Origin: Thermanaerovibrio acidaminovorans DSM 6589 | Lineage (GTDB): Bacteria; Synergistota; Synergistia; Synergistales; Synergistaceae | Length of the DNA stretch: 64,000 nt | Direction: 5' to 3' | NCBI RefSeq assembly: GCF_000024905.1 | Contig: NC_013522.1 | Location: 186,001 to 250,000 of the forward strand | In this document: positions 25,568 through 33,987 of the stretch, in pieces | Position numbering within the stretch: the first letter of the stretch is position 1 | Layout: the number at the start of each line of letters is the position of its first letter | Made by a program: the position numbers and the translations under genes | Notes under the pieces: model-generated | What the model was told of the DNA's origin: nothing | Databases searched by the model: none | Seen by the model: only the letters and a program-made list of their open reading frames with translations

Positions 25568-26389
25568 TCACCTCCCGTGAGTCAAAATGCACCTGGCCAG
25601 GTCCTCGCCGAGCCCCATTACCGCCCTGCGCTTGTAGGGCATGGAGGCCCTGGTTGGGATCGCCATCTCCACCGCCCTGGAGAGGATCCGGGGGAGTTGC
25701 TCCATCAGGTCCCGCCCCTTTAGGGCCAGTATGGCCTCCTCCGCCTGGGGGCACCGGACCGGGGTGGGTCCGATGGCGCCCATGAAGACCCGGCAGACGT
25801 TGGAGCCCAGGTCCGCCGCGAAGGCCAGGTTGAGCTTCGATATGGTCACCTGCCGACGGGATCCCACCTTGCCGAAGAAGGATATGTCCCATCGGTTGGT
25901 CACCCGGAAGGACACGATCAGGTCCAGCGGGCTCTGGACCACCCGACCCCGGGTGGACAGTAGCCCCTCCAGGGGCTCCAGCCGGGTCATGTGATCCCGG
26001 GGGTTCAAGACCTCCACCCGGGCGTCCAGGGCCAGCAACATCGGGACCGCGTCCGCCGCGGGGGAGAGGTTGGCCACGTTGCCCCCCAAGGTCCCCCGGT
26101 TCCTTATCTGGGGGGATCCCACCATGGACGCCATGTCCCTGAGCCCTTGGGGGACCGATGCCTGGGCCACCTCCGCGAAGGTGACCCCGGAGCTAAGGAG
26201 GATCTGGTCCCCCAGCTGTAGCCTTCGAAGCTCCGGGACCGACGTGAGGTCCACCAGGGGCCCTGGCAGGCCGTGGCGGTTGATCTGGGGCACCAGGTCG
26301 GTGCCGCCGGCGATGTAACGGGTCTCCTCCGGCGCGCAGGCGACGGATTTGACCAGCTGGTCCAGGCTGGTGGGCTTCAGGTGAGTCAT
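25568..26389 (-). CDS. xanthine-dehydrogenase-family FAD-binding subunit
   Basis: A 273-residue CoxM-type subunit that passes electrons from the Fe-S clusters to FAD and on to NAD or another acceptor. FAD-binding loops are YIAGGTDLVPQ (residues about 25-35) and IRNRGTLGGNVANLSPAAD (about 95-113). The C-terminal CO_deh_flav_C part includes VTISKLNLAFAA. Its ATG overlaps the TGA of the 2Fe-2S gene (ATGA at 26386-26389), giving strict translational coupling. Confidence 0.88.
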   Translation of the reverse strand: MTHLKPTSLDQLVKSVACAPEETRYIAGGTDLVPQINRHGLPGPLVDLTSVPELRRLQLGDQILLSSGVTFAEVAQASVPQGLRDMASMVGSPQIRNRGTLGGNVANLSPAADAVPMLLALDARVEVLNPRDHMTRLEPLEGLLSTRGRVVQSPLDLIVSFRVTNRWDISFFGKVGSRRQVTISKLNLAFAADLGSNVCRVFMGAIGPTPVRCPQAEEAILALKGRDLMEQLPRILSRAVEMAIPTRASMPYKRRAVMGLGEDLARCILTHGR

Positions 26390-26850
26390 GATCCCCTAAG
26401 CCTCCTGGCGGCGTCCAGCACCGCCTCCACCATGGGGACGTAGCCGGTGCAGCGGCACAGGTTACCCGACAGGGCCTCTGCCACCTGCTCCCTGGTGGGA
26501 TCCGGGTTTGACGAGAGGAGGGCGTAGGCGGACATGATCATCCCCGGAGTGCAGAAGCCGCACTGGACCGCGTCGTTGTCCACGAAGGCCCGCTGGATCG
26601 GGTGGAGTACCCCCATCCTCTCCAGCCCCTCCAACGTGAGGATCTCCGATCCGTGGGCCTGGAAGGCCATCACGGTGCAGGAGGTAACCGGGCGGTGGTC
26701 CATGAGGACCGTGCAGGCCCCGCACTCCCCCTCTCCGCACCCCTCCTTTACGCTCCTCATGCCCAGGTTCCGTAGCATGTCCACGAGCCTCTCGGAGGGG
26801 GCTGGGGAGTAGGTCACGGGGCTCCCGTTCAGGGTGAACCGTACTGACAT
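26386..26850 (-). CDS. xanthine-dehydrogenase-family 2Fe-2S subunit
   Basis: A 154-residue CoxS-type subunit. The N-terminal plant-type cluster uses KEGCGEGECGACTV with a later Cys in TSCTV; the C-terminal four-helix cluster uses VQCGFCTPG and NLCRCTGY. All eight cluster Cys are present. ATG 26850 follows AAGGGGGG by six bases. It is the first gene of the five-gene operon, and its ribosome site lies in the right arm of a hairpin (26855-26877). Confidence 0.9.
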   Translation of the reverse strand: MSVRFTLNGSPVTYSPAPSERLVDMLRNLGMRSVKEGCGEGECGACTVLMDHRPVTSCTVMAFQAHGSEILTLEGLERMGVLHPIQRAFVDNDAVQCGFCTPGMIMSAYALLSSNPDPTREQVAEALSGNLCRCTGYVPMVEAVLDAARRLRGS

Positions 26851-26854
26851 GTAA

Positions 26855-26877
26855 ATCCCCCCTTGTACAGGGGGGAT
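26855..26877 (-). promoter_or_regulatory. hairpin enclosing the ribosome site of the lyase/hydroxylase operon
   Basis: On the minus strand ATCCCCCC-TGTACAA-GGGGGGAT forms a perfect 8-bp stem. The right arm contains the Shine-Dalgarno sequence of the 2Fe-2S subunit gene, six bases from its ATG. It could block translation until opened, or act as a terminator after the sensor kinase gene, though the T tract that follows is poor. Confidence 0.45.
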
Positions 26878-26910
26878 CATAGCGCACCTCTGTCAAAACA
26901 TCGTCAACGG

Positions 26911-28628
26911 TCAGCGGGCCCTTATGCCTATCCTCTCGTACTGGTCAATCACCTGTTTGGCGAAGTGCTCCACCCGTTCCACCAGCCCATCCGGGTCCGG
27001 GGAGGCGCCAACCTTGATGTCCTCCTCCAGCTTGGCCAGGTACTCCCGAGCCCCTGAGTGGCCCACGGTGGCGAACCGGCCCTTCAGCTTGTGCACCACC
27101 GATGCGGCACCCGCCAGGTCCCGCCGGTGTAGCAGCATTCGTAGCGTCTCCAGCATCAGGGGGACCCCCTCCTTGAAGAGGGTCAGGGCCCTCTCCATCA
27201 CCTCCACCTGTCCCATGGCCATGTCGGACAGCACGCTGGTATCCACCTCTGCATTCTGGTCCCCCTGCCCGTCCCGCTCTCCCGTCCCTCCTTTGACTCC
27301 GAAGAGACCATCTATGGCGGATTGAAGTTCCATGACCGACACGGGTTTTGTTATGAACAGGTCCATTCCCGCATTGAGGCACCGCTGTTTGTCGTGCTCC
27401 ATCACGCAGGCGGTTAGGGCCATTATGGTGGTCTTACCCCTCGAGGGATGTCTGGCTTCGATCCGGCGGATCTCCTTGGTTAGCCACACCCCATCTCCCT
27501 CTGGCATGTTAACGTCCAGGATGGCCAAGTCGAACCTCTTTTGGAGGAAGAGGTTCAAAGCCTCAATGCCGGTGGATGCGCTGGTGACCTGGTGGCCCAT
27601 GGAGACCAGCATGGCCTCCACCAGCTCCCGGTTCAGGTTGTCGTCCTCCGCCAGCAGGATGTGGAGTTTCGGCGTGCTGCGGTCCTCCACCTGCTCCTCA
27701 CCTCCCTGTTCCGTCTTCGAATCCCCCTGCACCAGGGGCAGATAAAGGGTGAAGGTGGACCCCTCCCCGGGGGCGCTCTTGAGGGCCATGGTCCCCCCCA
27801 TGGACTCCGCCAGTTTCTTGCATATGGCCAGTCCGAGTCCTCGCCCTTTATCCCGGTCCTCCGGGGAGGCCTGGTAGAAGGGGAGGAACACCTTCTCATG
27901 TTGGTCCTCCGGGATCCCCCGTCCGGAGTCGATGACCGATATGGCCAGCCGCTGATCCTCCACCTCCGCCTCCACGGAGATCATCCCCCGGTCGGAGAAC
28001 TTTATTGCGTTGGTGAGCAGGTTCAGCAGGATCTGCCTCACCCGGTCCTGATCGCCGTTTACTAGCTCCGGCACCGACTGGGATACCCGGGTCAGCATCA
28101 TTATCCCCTTGGATTCCGCCATGGGTGCCACGAACCGGGTGGTGTTGGCGACCAGCTTCCTCAGGTCGTAGGGGACCGCCTTGAGGGCCATCCGGTCCCC
28201 GGAGATCTCCGACAGGTCAAGCAGATCGTTGGCGATCCGGAGCAGGTGCCCCGAGGCCTCCCTTATGCACTCCAGCCACCGCCGGTTGGGGGAGGCGGAG
28301 ACATGAGGCACATCTCCGACATGCCTATTATGTTGCTCAACGGGGTCCTGATCTCGTGGCTTATCTGGGAGATGAGCAGGTCCTGACGCCTCCCGTGGAT
28401 CATCTCCACCAGGATGAGGAGCTCCCCCTGGGGGAGGGTACAGAGCCTCACGGGCCTGAAGGGGCGCCCCTCCAGGGTCACCGTCCCGTCGGGTTTAAGG
28501 GACGATAGCTCCTCCGGGAAGCGGGACAGGATCCGCTCCCCTTCCTGGTTGGCCCCCACCGGGGGGCCGTCAGGGGGCAGGATTATGGCCGGCAGCTCCA
28601 GATCCTCCAGGTCCACCTTTAAGGCCAT
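26911..28628 (-). pseudogene. hybrid histidine kinase (HisKA-HATPase-REC-Hpt) with a frameshift
   Basis: Two overlapping frames make one protein. The first (28628 down to 28263) has a short PAS-like start and the phospho-acceptor site SHEIRTPLSNI, then stops after MSPPPPTGGG. The second continues at SPNRRWLECI in the -1 frame and carries HATPase_c (NLLTNAIKF, GRGLGLAI), a REC domain (LLAEDD, ILDVNMPEGDG, ITKPV) and an Hpt domain (HKLKGRF). Adding one C to the C5 run (G5 at 28288-28292 on the plus strand) rejoins them as about 572 residues. This may be a real inactivation, a phase-variable or programmed slip, or a sequencing error. It lies just upstream of the hydroxylase/lyase operon, which it might control. 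Confidence 0.75.
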
Positions 28629-28642
28629 TTCACCTCACCCGC

Positions 28643-29320
28643 CTATATGGGCTGGTACTTCTTTATGGGGCGCCCCTTTGGCTGGTAGTGGTTCTGGGCT
28701 ATCAGCCTACCGGTGGATACCAGGGCCTCGCAGTACTTGCGGACCGTTATCCTGGATATTCCTATCTTGTCGGCGATCTCCCCGGCGGAAAGGGGCCGCT
28801 CCTCCTGGGAGAGCACGTCCATGATACGCTGGGCCGTGTCCCCCCGCTGGATCCCCGAGGTGGAGTAGAGGTTGAGCCGGCTCTCGGGGTAGAAGACCCG
28901 GTCCAGCTGCTCCTGGGCCAGTTCCGCGGGCAGCGAGGCCCGGTAGCGGAACGCGTCCTTGTAGGAGTCCAGGGAGACCCGGAGCCGATCGTAGGAGAAG
29001 GGCTTCACTATATAGTCCCAGGCGCCGAGCCTGAGGGCCTCCACCGCGTCCGCCTTCCGGTAGGAGCTGGTTATTATTATCACGTCCGAGTCCAGGTCCT
29101 CGTTCCGGATGGTGAGCATCACCTCCTTGCCGTCCACCTCCGGCATGGACAGGTCCAGCAGCACCAGGTCCACCTTGTGGGCCCGGATCTGCTCCAGCGC
29201 TTCCCGACCGTTCTGGGCCTGGCCCACCAGGAGGAAGTCCCCCAGGGAGTTCACCAGCCGGCCTATGATGAAGGACACCATGGGGTCGTCCTCGGTTATC
29301 AGGGTCCGTACGGGCTTCAA
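28643..29320 (-). CDS. response regulator, CitB/DcuR-like
   Basis: A 225-residue regulator: REC domain (about 1-120) with the acidic pair TEDDP, phospho-Asp in LVLLDLSMPEVDG and Lys in IVKPFSYDR; a linker; and a C-terminal winged helix (LSAGEIADKIGISRITVRKY). This is the architecture of regulators for organic-acid use. TTG 29320 has GGGGG eight bases upstream. The kinase gene follows 14 bases after its stop, so the two form a two-component pair. Because the next operon downstream on the same strand codes for the lyase, hydroxylase and carrier, those genes are a plausible target. Confidence 0.85.
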   Translation of the reverse strand: MKPVRTLITEDDPMVSFIIGRLVNSLGDFLLVGQAQNGREALEQIRAHKVDLVLLDLSMPEVDGKEVMLTIRNEDLDSDVIIITSSYRKADAVEALRLGAWDYIVKPFSYDRLRVSLDSYKDAFRYRASLPAELAQEQLDRVFYPESRLNLYSTSGIQRGDTAQRIMDVLSQEERPLSAGEIADKIGISRITVRKYCEALVSTGRLIAQNHYQPKGRPIKKYQPI

Positions 29321-29466
29321 ACTAAGCACCCCCTTTAGTTCTGACACCCAATAATATATAGCATAAGTTTCAATATGGCCATAGGGCACCCAAAAAATCC
29401 TTTAATGCTCCCCCTTGGGCGGGTGTGATGTATCATTGGAGCATCAATCTGTTGGAGGTGGGGGAT

Positions 29467-30558
29467 TTGAGGCGGGACAGGATCGAAGGGCTTCTCGCGC
29501 GGCTTAGTGAGGAGGGGATGGACGGGATCTTCCTTGGTCCATCGGGGGATCTCACGTACCTGACCGGGCTGGAGCTGTTCCCCGACGAGAGGTGCAAGGG
29601 GCTGATGGTTTCCGGAGCCGGCTGTTTCGGCCTGGTGCCGCTCCTCTACCGGCAGGAGATGGGGGAGCGGCTGGAGGGGATACCCCTCTTCGTGTGGGAC
29701 GACCGGGAGGGTTTTTTGGGGGCCTTTGCCCGGGGCTGTGCCTCCCTGGGACTGGTGGGCAAGGTGATAGGGATCAACTCCGGCATGAGGGCGGTGGATC
29801 TGATAGAAGCCATGGGGGTTGTGAGGGCCCGCTACGTCAACGGCTCCAAGGTGATGGATCCGTTGCGGCGGGTCAAGGATCCGGGGGAGCTGGATCTCAT
29901 GAGGTCCGCATCGGAAATGGCTGACCGGGTGATGTGGCGGGTCTTTGAGAGCCTTCGCCCCGGGGTCACCGAGAGACAGGTGCGGGACCTGATCCTGAGG
30001 TCCTTTGAGGAGATGGGGGTGGTTCCCTCCTTCGAGCCCATCGTGGCCTTCGGGGCCAACGCCTCCATGCCCCACTACTCGGGGGGCGATGGCGTGGCCC
30101 GGGAGGGGGACTGCGCGGTGTTGGACTTTGGGTGCCGTTTCAAGGGCTACTGTTCCGACATGACCAGGACGTTCTTCGTTGGGGATCCATCCGATGAGGC
30201 CAGACGGATATATCGGGTGGTGCTGGAGGCTCAACTGGCGGGGCTGGCGGCGGTCCGTACCGGGGTGGAGGCCCAAATGGTGGACCGGGCCGCCCGGGAG
30301 GTGATATCCCGGGCCGGTTACGGGGAGTTCTTCCTCAACCGCCTGGGGCACGGGATAGGCCTGGAGGTCCACGAGGGGCCCTACATAGTTGAGGGCAACT
30401 CCAACCCCTTGGAGGCGGGGAACGTGTTCAGCGTGGAGCCCGGGATCTACATACCGGGCCTGATGGGGGTCCGGATCGAGGACCTGGTGGCGGTCACCCC
30501 CCAGGGGTGCCAGGTGCTCAACTCCTTCCCCAAGGAGTTCATGGTGGCGGGCCGTTGA
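29467..30558 (+). CDS. M24 Xaa-Pro peptidase
   Basis: A 363-residue aminopeptidase P/prolidase-type enzyme that releases the residue before Pro in peptides. The N-terminal creatinase-like domain fills about 1-120; the pita-bread domain holds the metal ligands VLDFG, CSDMTRTF, GHGIGLEVHE, SVEPGIY and IEDLV. TTG 29467 has GGAGG eight bases upstream; the in-frame ATG at 29425 has no ribosome site. It fits peptide use by a fermenter. An alkaline phosphatase gene follows after 84 bases with its own possible promoter. Confidence 0.88.
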   Translation: MRRDRIEGLLARLSEEGMDGIFLGPSGDLTYLTGLELFPDERCKGLMVSGAGCFGLVPLLYRQEMGERLEGIPLFVWDDREGFLGAFARGCASLGLVGKVIGINSGMRAVDLIEAMGVVRARYVNGSKVMDPLRRVKDPGELDLMRSASEMADRVMWRVFESLRPGVTERQVRDLILRSFEEMGVVPSFEPIVAFGANASMPHYSGGDGVAREGDCAVLDFGCRFKGYCSDMTRTFFVGDPSDEARRIYRVVLEAQLAGLAAVRTGVEAQMVDRAAREVISRAGYGEFFLNRLGHGIGLEVHEGPYIVEGNSNPLEAGNVFSVEPGIYIPGLMGVRIEDLVAVTPQGCQVLNSFPKEFMVAGR

Positions 30559-30584
30559 TCTTTCCTTAGCCTTTTGGTTAATAT
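30555..30584 (+). promoter_or_regulatory. candidate promoter of the alkaline phosphatase gene
   Basis: TTGATC (30555-30560, overlapping the peptidase stop), 18-bp spacer, TAATAT (30579-30584). The start codon lies 58 bases downstream. Confidence 0.35.
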
Positions 30585-30642
30585 ATCGTTACGCTTGTCC
30601 TGTAGAGTGGGGGCATCAAAGTCGAGGAGGAGGTAGGTAGGG

Positions 30643-32268
30643 ATGGTTCGAAGGATCCGATGTTGGGTGATGCTGTTGGCCCTGTTGCTGGTGACCGCCC
30701 CGGCGGACGCCAGGGCCAGGAACGTCATAGTCCTGATGTGTGATGGCACCGGTGCCACCCACACCACCGTGGCCCGTTGGTACAAGGGGGGTCCCCTGGC
30801 CATGGATCAGATGTACGTGGGGCGGGTGCGCACCTGGGGGGCGGAGAGCCTCATAACCGACTCGGCCCCGGCGGCCACCGCCTTTGCCACCGGCCACAAG
30901 GCCAGCGACAAGGCCATAGGGGTAATGCCCTGGTCGGTAGCCATGCCCGGCGTGCCGGCGGTCACGGAGGAGACCAAGGCCCGTCCGGTGGCCAGCGTCC
31001 TAGAGGCCGCCAAGCTGGCCGGCAAGGCCACCGGTATAGTGGTCACCTCCAACGTGCAGCACGCCAGCCCTGCCGCTTATTCGTCTCACTGGCCCGATCG
31101 AAACGATTACAACGAGATAGGGGAGCAGCAGCTGTATTTGGGGATGGACGTGATCTTCGGCGGGGGCAGCCGATACCTTATCCCTGCGGAAAAGGGGGGT
31201 GCCCGGAAGGATGGGGAGGATCTTATGGAGGAGGCCCGGCGACTTGGCTACCGGGTGGTGTCCGATCGCTCCGGCATGATGTCGCTGAGCTCCGGCAGGG
31301 TTTTGGGCCTCTTTGCCCCGGACGACCTGTCATACGAGTTTGACCGTCCGGTGCTCACCCCATCCCAGCCCTCGCTGTCGGAGATGACCGCCAAGGCCAT
31401 AGAGATCCTATCCAAGGATCCGGACGGCTTCTTCCTCTTCGTGGAGGGATCCAAGATAGACTGGGCCTCCCACGCCAACGACCCGGTGGGGGTGGTGTCC
31501 GACGTGCTGGCCTTCGACGACGCGGTCCTGGTGGCCCTGGACTTCGCCAGGAGGAGCGGGGACACGGCGGTGCTGGTCTTCTCCGACCACGGGAACGGAG
31601 GCATGTCGCTGGGCAGCAAGGTCACCGACGCCAGCTACTCCAAGCTGCCGCTGAACGCCCTGGTGGAGCCCTTGAGGCGGGCCAGGCTGACCGGTGAGGG
31701 GGTTGAGCGGTTGCTGGGAGACCAGAGGACCGAGTCGGGTATCCGGGAGGTGGTGGCCTCCAACTACGGGATCACGGATCTGACGGATGACGAGGTGAAG
31801 GCCATAGCCCAGGCCGAGAAGGGCCGGATGAACTACGTCCTGGGCCCCATCCTATCCAGGCGGAGCCCCATCGGGTGGACCACCAATGGCCACACCGGAG
31901 AGGACCTCTTCATAAACTACTATGGTCTCAAGGAGCCGCTCAAGACCATAGAGAACACCGACATAGCCAGGATCTGTGCCCGGGAGATGGGGGTGAACTT
32001 GGATGAGGCCACCTCTAGGCTCTTCGTGGACGCCTTTGCCGTCTTCGGCTCCATGGGTGCCTCGGTCAGGTTGGATAAATCGGATCCCAACAATCAGGTC
32101 CTGGTGGTGGAGAGGGGCAGGGTCAGGGCTGAGATCCCGCTGAGCAAGAGCACGATGCGCCTTGGCGGCAGGGTTGTTAGCACCGGTGGGTTGTCGGTCC
32201 TGTCCCCCATAACGGGCAAGGTCTACGTGCCCCAGCGGGCGGTGGAGGTCTTCAAGGCCGCAATGTAG
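30643..32268 (+). CDS. phoA: secreted alkaline phosphatase
   Basis: A 541-residue exported phosphomonoesterase. The signal peptide is clear (MVRRIRC, hydrophobic core, TAPADARA). The nucleophile Ser is in TDSAPAATAFATG near residue 74, with metal ligands in VLMCDGTG, FVEGSKIDWASHAND, FSDHGNG and the C-terminal GHTGEDL. The last 85 residues (from about VDAFAVFGSMGASV) look like the copper-amine-oxidase N-terminal-like repeat often attached to exported proteins of anaerobes. No Pho box was recognised. A strong hairpin follows. Confidence 0.88.
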   Translation: MVRRIRCWVMLLALLLVTAPADARARNVIVLMCDGTGATHTTVARWYKGGPLAMDQMYVGRVRTWGAESLITDSAPAATAFATGHKASDKAIGVMPWSVAMPGVPAVTEETKARPVASVLEAAKLAGKATGIVVTSNVQHASPAAYSSHWPDRNDYNEIGEQQLYLGMDVIFGGGSRYLIPAEKGGARKDGEDLMEEARRLGYRVVSDRSGMMSLSSGRVLGLFAPDDLSYEFDRPVLTPSQPSLSEMTAKAIEILSKDPDGFFLFVEGSKIDWASHANDPVGVVSDVLAFDDAVLVALDFARRSGDTAVLVFSDHGNGGMSLGSKVTDASYSKLPLNALVEPLRRARLTGEGVERLLGDQRTESGIREVVASNYGITDLTDDEVKAIAQAEKGRMNYVLGPILSRRSPIGWTTNGHTGEDLFINYYGLKEPLKTIENTDIARICAREMGVNLDEATSRLFVDAFAVFGSMGASVRLDKSDPNNQVLVVERGRVRAEIPLSKSTMRLGGRVVSTGGLSVLSPITGKVYVPQRAVEVFKAAM

Positions 32269-32294
32269 CGCTTCCAGGTGGCGCTTAAACGAGC

Positions 32295-32322
32295 GGCCGG
32301 GAGGGGCAAGTCCCTCCCGGCC
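32295..32322. terminator. bidirectional intrinsic terminator
   Basis: An 11-bp stem (GGCCGGGAGGG with its complement) around GCAAGT, between the convergent phosphatase and YfcC genes. Confidence 0.7.
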
Positions 32323-32333
32323 CGCCGTTTCCG

Positions 32334-33851
32334 CTACTTTAGGCCCATTACGACTCCTCCCACCACGAAGAGGGAGCCGAACAGGAAAAGCAGTCCCTGG
32401 AACTTTATTTGCCACCGGGCCCATTGGGTCCAGTCCATCCTGGCGGCGCCAAGGCAGGCCATGAGCACCCCGGAGGTGGGGACTATGAGGTTGGTGAACC
32501 CGTCCCCCAGCTGGAAGGCCAGCACCGCCACCTGGCGTGAGACTCCTAATATGTCCGACAGGGGCGCCATGAGGGGCATGGTGAGCGCCGCCTGGCCGGA
32601 GCCGGAGACCACGAAGAAGTTGAAGCAGGACTGGAATATGTACATGAGCCAGGCGGAGACCGCCGCGGGCAGCCCCTTGAAGGCCTCGCCGGCGTAGTGA
32701 AGCACCGTGTTGAGCACCGTGGGGGTGGATGGGTCGGTGCCGCCTAAGACCAACACGATGCCCTTGGCCATGCCCACCACCAGGGCGGCCCCCACCAGGT
32801 CCTCCGCCCCCTTGCGGAAGCTGACGGCTATGTCGTTGACCTTCATGCCCTCCAGTCTGAAGACCACCCCGATGATTCCCGCCACCAGCCCCATTACGAA
32901 GAACTGGGTGGCTATCTCCGGGATGTAGTAGCCCTCCTCAACCACGCCCCAGATGACCCACACGATGCCCAGCGCCACGGTGAACACCACCAGACCGTGT
33001 CCCAGGGTGAAGTTGCCCCCCCTGGAGCTGTGCTCCGATATGTCCTTGCGGAAGAACTCGTCGGTCTTGTAGGAGATTGAGGAGGTGGGGTTCTCCTTTA
33101 CCTTCTTGGCGTAGCGAAGCGTGTACCCGATGCCGAAGAGGGTGAAGAAGCTCCACATGGCGATCCTGAAGCCCGCGGCGGACAGGACCGGTATCTGGCT
33201 GACCCCCTGGGCTATGGCCACGCTGAAGGGGTTCATCCAGCTGGTGGCGAACCCTATCTGGGTGGCCACGTAGGAGACCAGGATGGCGGTTATGGAGTCG
33301 TAGCCCATGGCCACGCACACGGGGCAGAGGATCATCACGAAGGGTATCGCCTCCTCCCCCATGCCGAAGACCGCCCCGCCCAGGGAGAAGAGGACGAAGA
33401 GGATCGGCAGGAGGAGGATCTCCTTCCCCTGTAGCCTGCTTATGATGGTCATTATGCCGTTCTCCACCGCTCCGGTCCTCAGTATGATCCCGAAGGCTCC
33501 GCCTATGACCAGGATGAAGGCCACCACACCCACGGCGGAACCCCACTTGTCCCCGGACACCAGCCCCTCGAACACGTAGTTGAGGAAGCCCACCTCCCCG
33601 CCGGGCTCGAAGAGAGCTATCCCCTTCTTGAGCGGGTTGCCAGATTCGTCCTTCACGATGGTGAAGGACTCGGGCTTTAGCACCGTCCGGGTCTTCTCCT
33701 TCCCCGACATGGTGTACTTGATCTCGTGGGTCTCGAACTTGCCCACCGGTACCACGTAGGTTAACGCCGCCATGAAGGCCACCACAAGGAAGATTATGAT
33801 GTACGTGTCCAGCATCCAAGTGGTCTTGTTCTTAGACTCCGGTCCGCTCAT
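32334..33851 (-). CDS. YfcC-family carrier (C4-dicarboxylate/amino-acid type)
   Basis: A 505-residue permease with about 12 membrane segments. It matches the YfcC / DcuC-superfamily outline: a first segment IIIFLVVAFMAALTYVVP followed by an outer loop, then GMGEEAIPFV, ATSWMNPFSVAIAQG and VSGSGQAALTMPLMAPL. Relatives move arginine/ornithine, dicarboxylates or peptides' products. ATG 33851 has GAGGGGG six bases upstream. It is divergent from a GntR-iadA operon, with a palindromic operator between, so aspartate, isoaspartyl peptides or related compounds are likely substrates; this is inference. Confidence 0.8.
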   Translation of the reverse strand: MSGPESKNKTTWMLDTYIIIFLVVAFMAALTYVVPVGKFETHEIKYTMSGKEKTRTVLKPESFTIVKDESGNPLKKGIALFEPGGEVGFLNYVFEGLVSGDKWGSAVGVVAFILVIGGAFGIILRTGAVENGIMTIISRLQGKEILLLPILFVLFSLGGAVFGMGEEAIPFVMILCPVCVAMGYDSITAILVSYVATQIGFATSWMNPFSVAIAQGVSQIPVLSAAGFRIAMWSFFTLFGIGYTLRYAKKVKENPTSSISYKTDEFFRKDISEHSSRGGNFTLGHGLVVFTVALGIVWVIWGVVEEGYYIPEIATQFFVMGLVAGIIGVVFRLEGMKVNDIAVSFRKGAEDLVGAALVVGMAKGIVLVLGGTDPSTPTVLNTVLHYAGEAFKGLPAAVSAWLMYIFQSCFNFFVVSGSGQAALTMPLMAPLSDILGVSRQVAVLAFQLGDGFTNLIVPTSGVLMACLGAARMDWTQWARWQIKFQGLLFLFGSLFVVGGVVMGLK

Positions 33852-33914
33852 GAACATCCCCCTCTCTCGGTTTTCAGGTCCGCCCACCCCGCAGCGCTTC
33901 CCCCCTCCCTGGGG

Positions 33915-33942
33915 TTGATTTGGGCGTATGGCCCGCTATAAT
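33915..33942 (+). promoter_or_regulatory. promoter of the GntR-iadA operon
   Basis: TTGATT (33915-33920), 16-bp spacer, TATAAT (33937-33942). The -10 runs into the inverted repeat at 33941, so a bound repressor would block it. Confidence 0.65.
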
Positions 33943-33970
33943 GGATCCAATAATAGCATATTGGATCCAT
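33941..33970. promoter_or_regulatory. perfect 12-bp inverted repeat, likely GntR operator
   Basis: ATGGATCCAATA-ATAGCA-TATTGGATCCAT. Each arm contains the self-complementary core TGGATCCA, and the two cores are 20 bp apart centre to centre, about two helical turns. It sits over the -10 and likely start site of the GntR gene and in front of the divergent yfcC-like gene, so it probably controls both. Confidence 0.65.
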
Positions 33971-33987
33971 AGATGGGAGGGGGGCAG

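Noticed and set aside
25563-25892. N-terminal extension of the molybdenum-subunit frame
   Set aside because: It overlaps the FAD subunit and lacks family sequence. The TTG at 25562 has a well-placed ribosome site just after the FAD-subunit stop.
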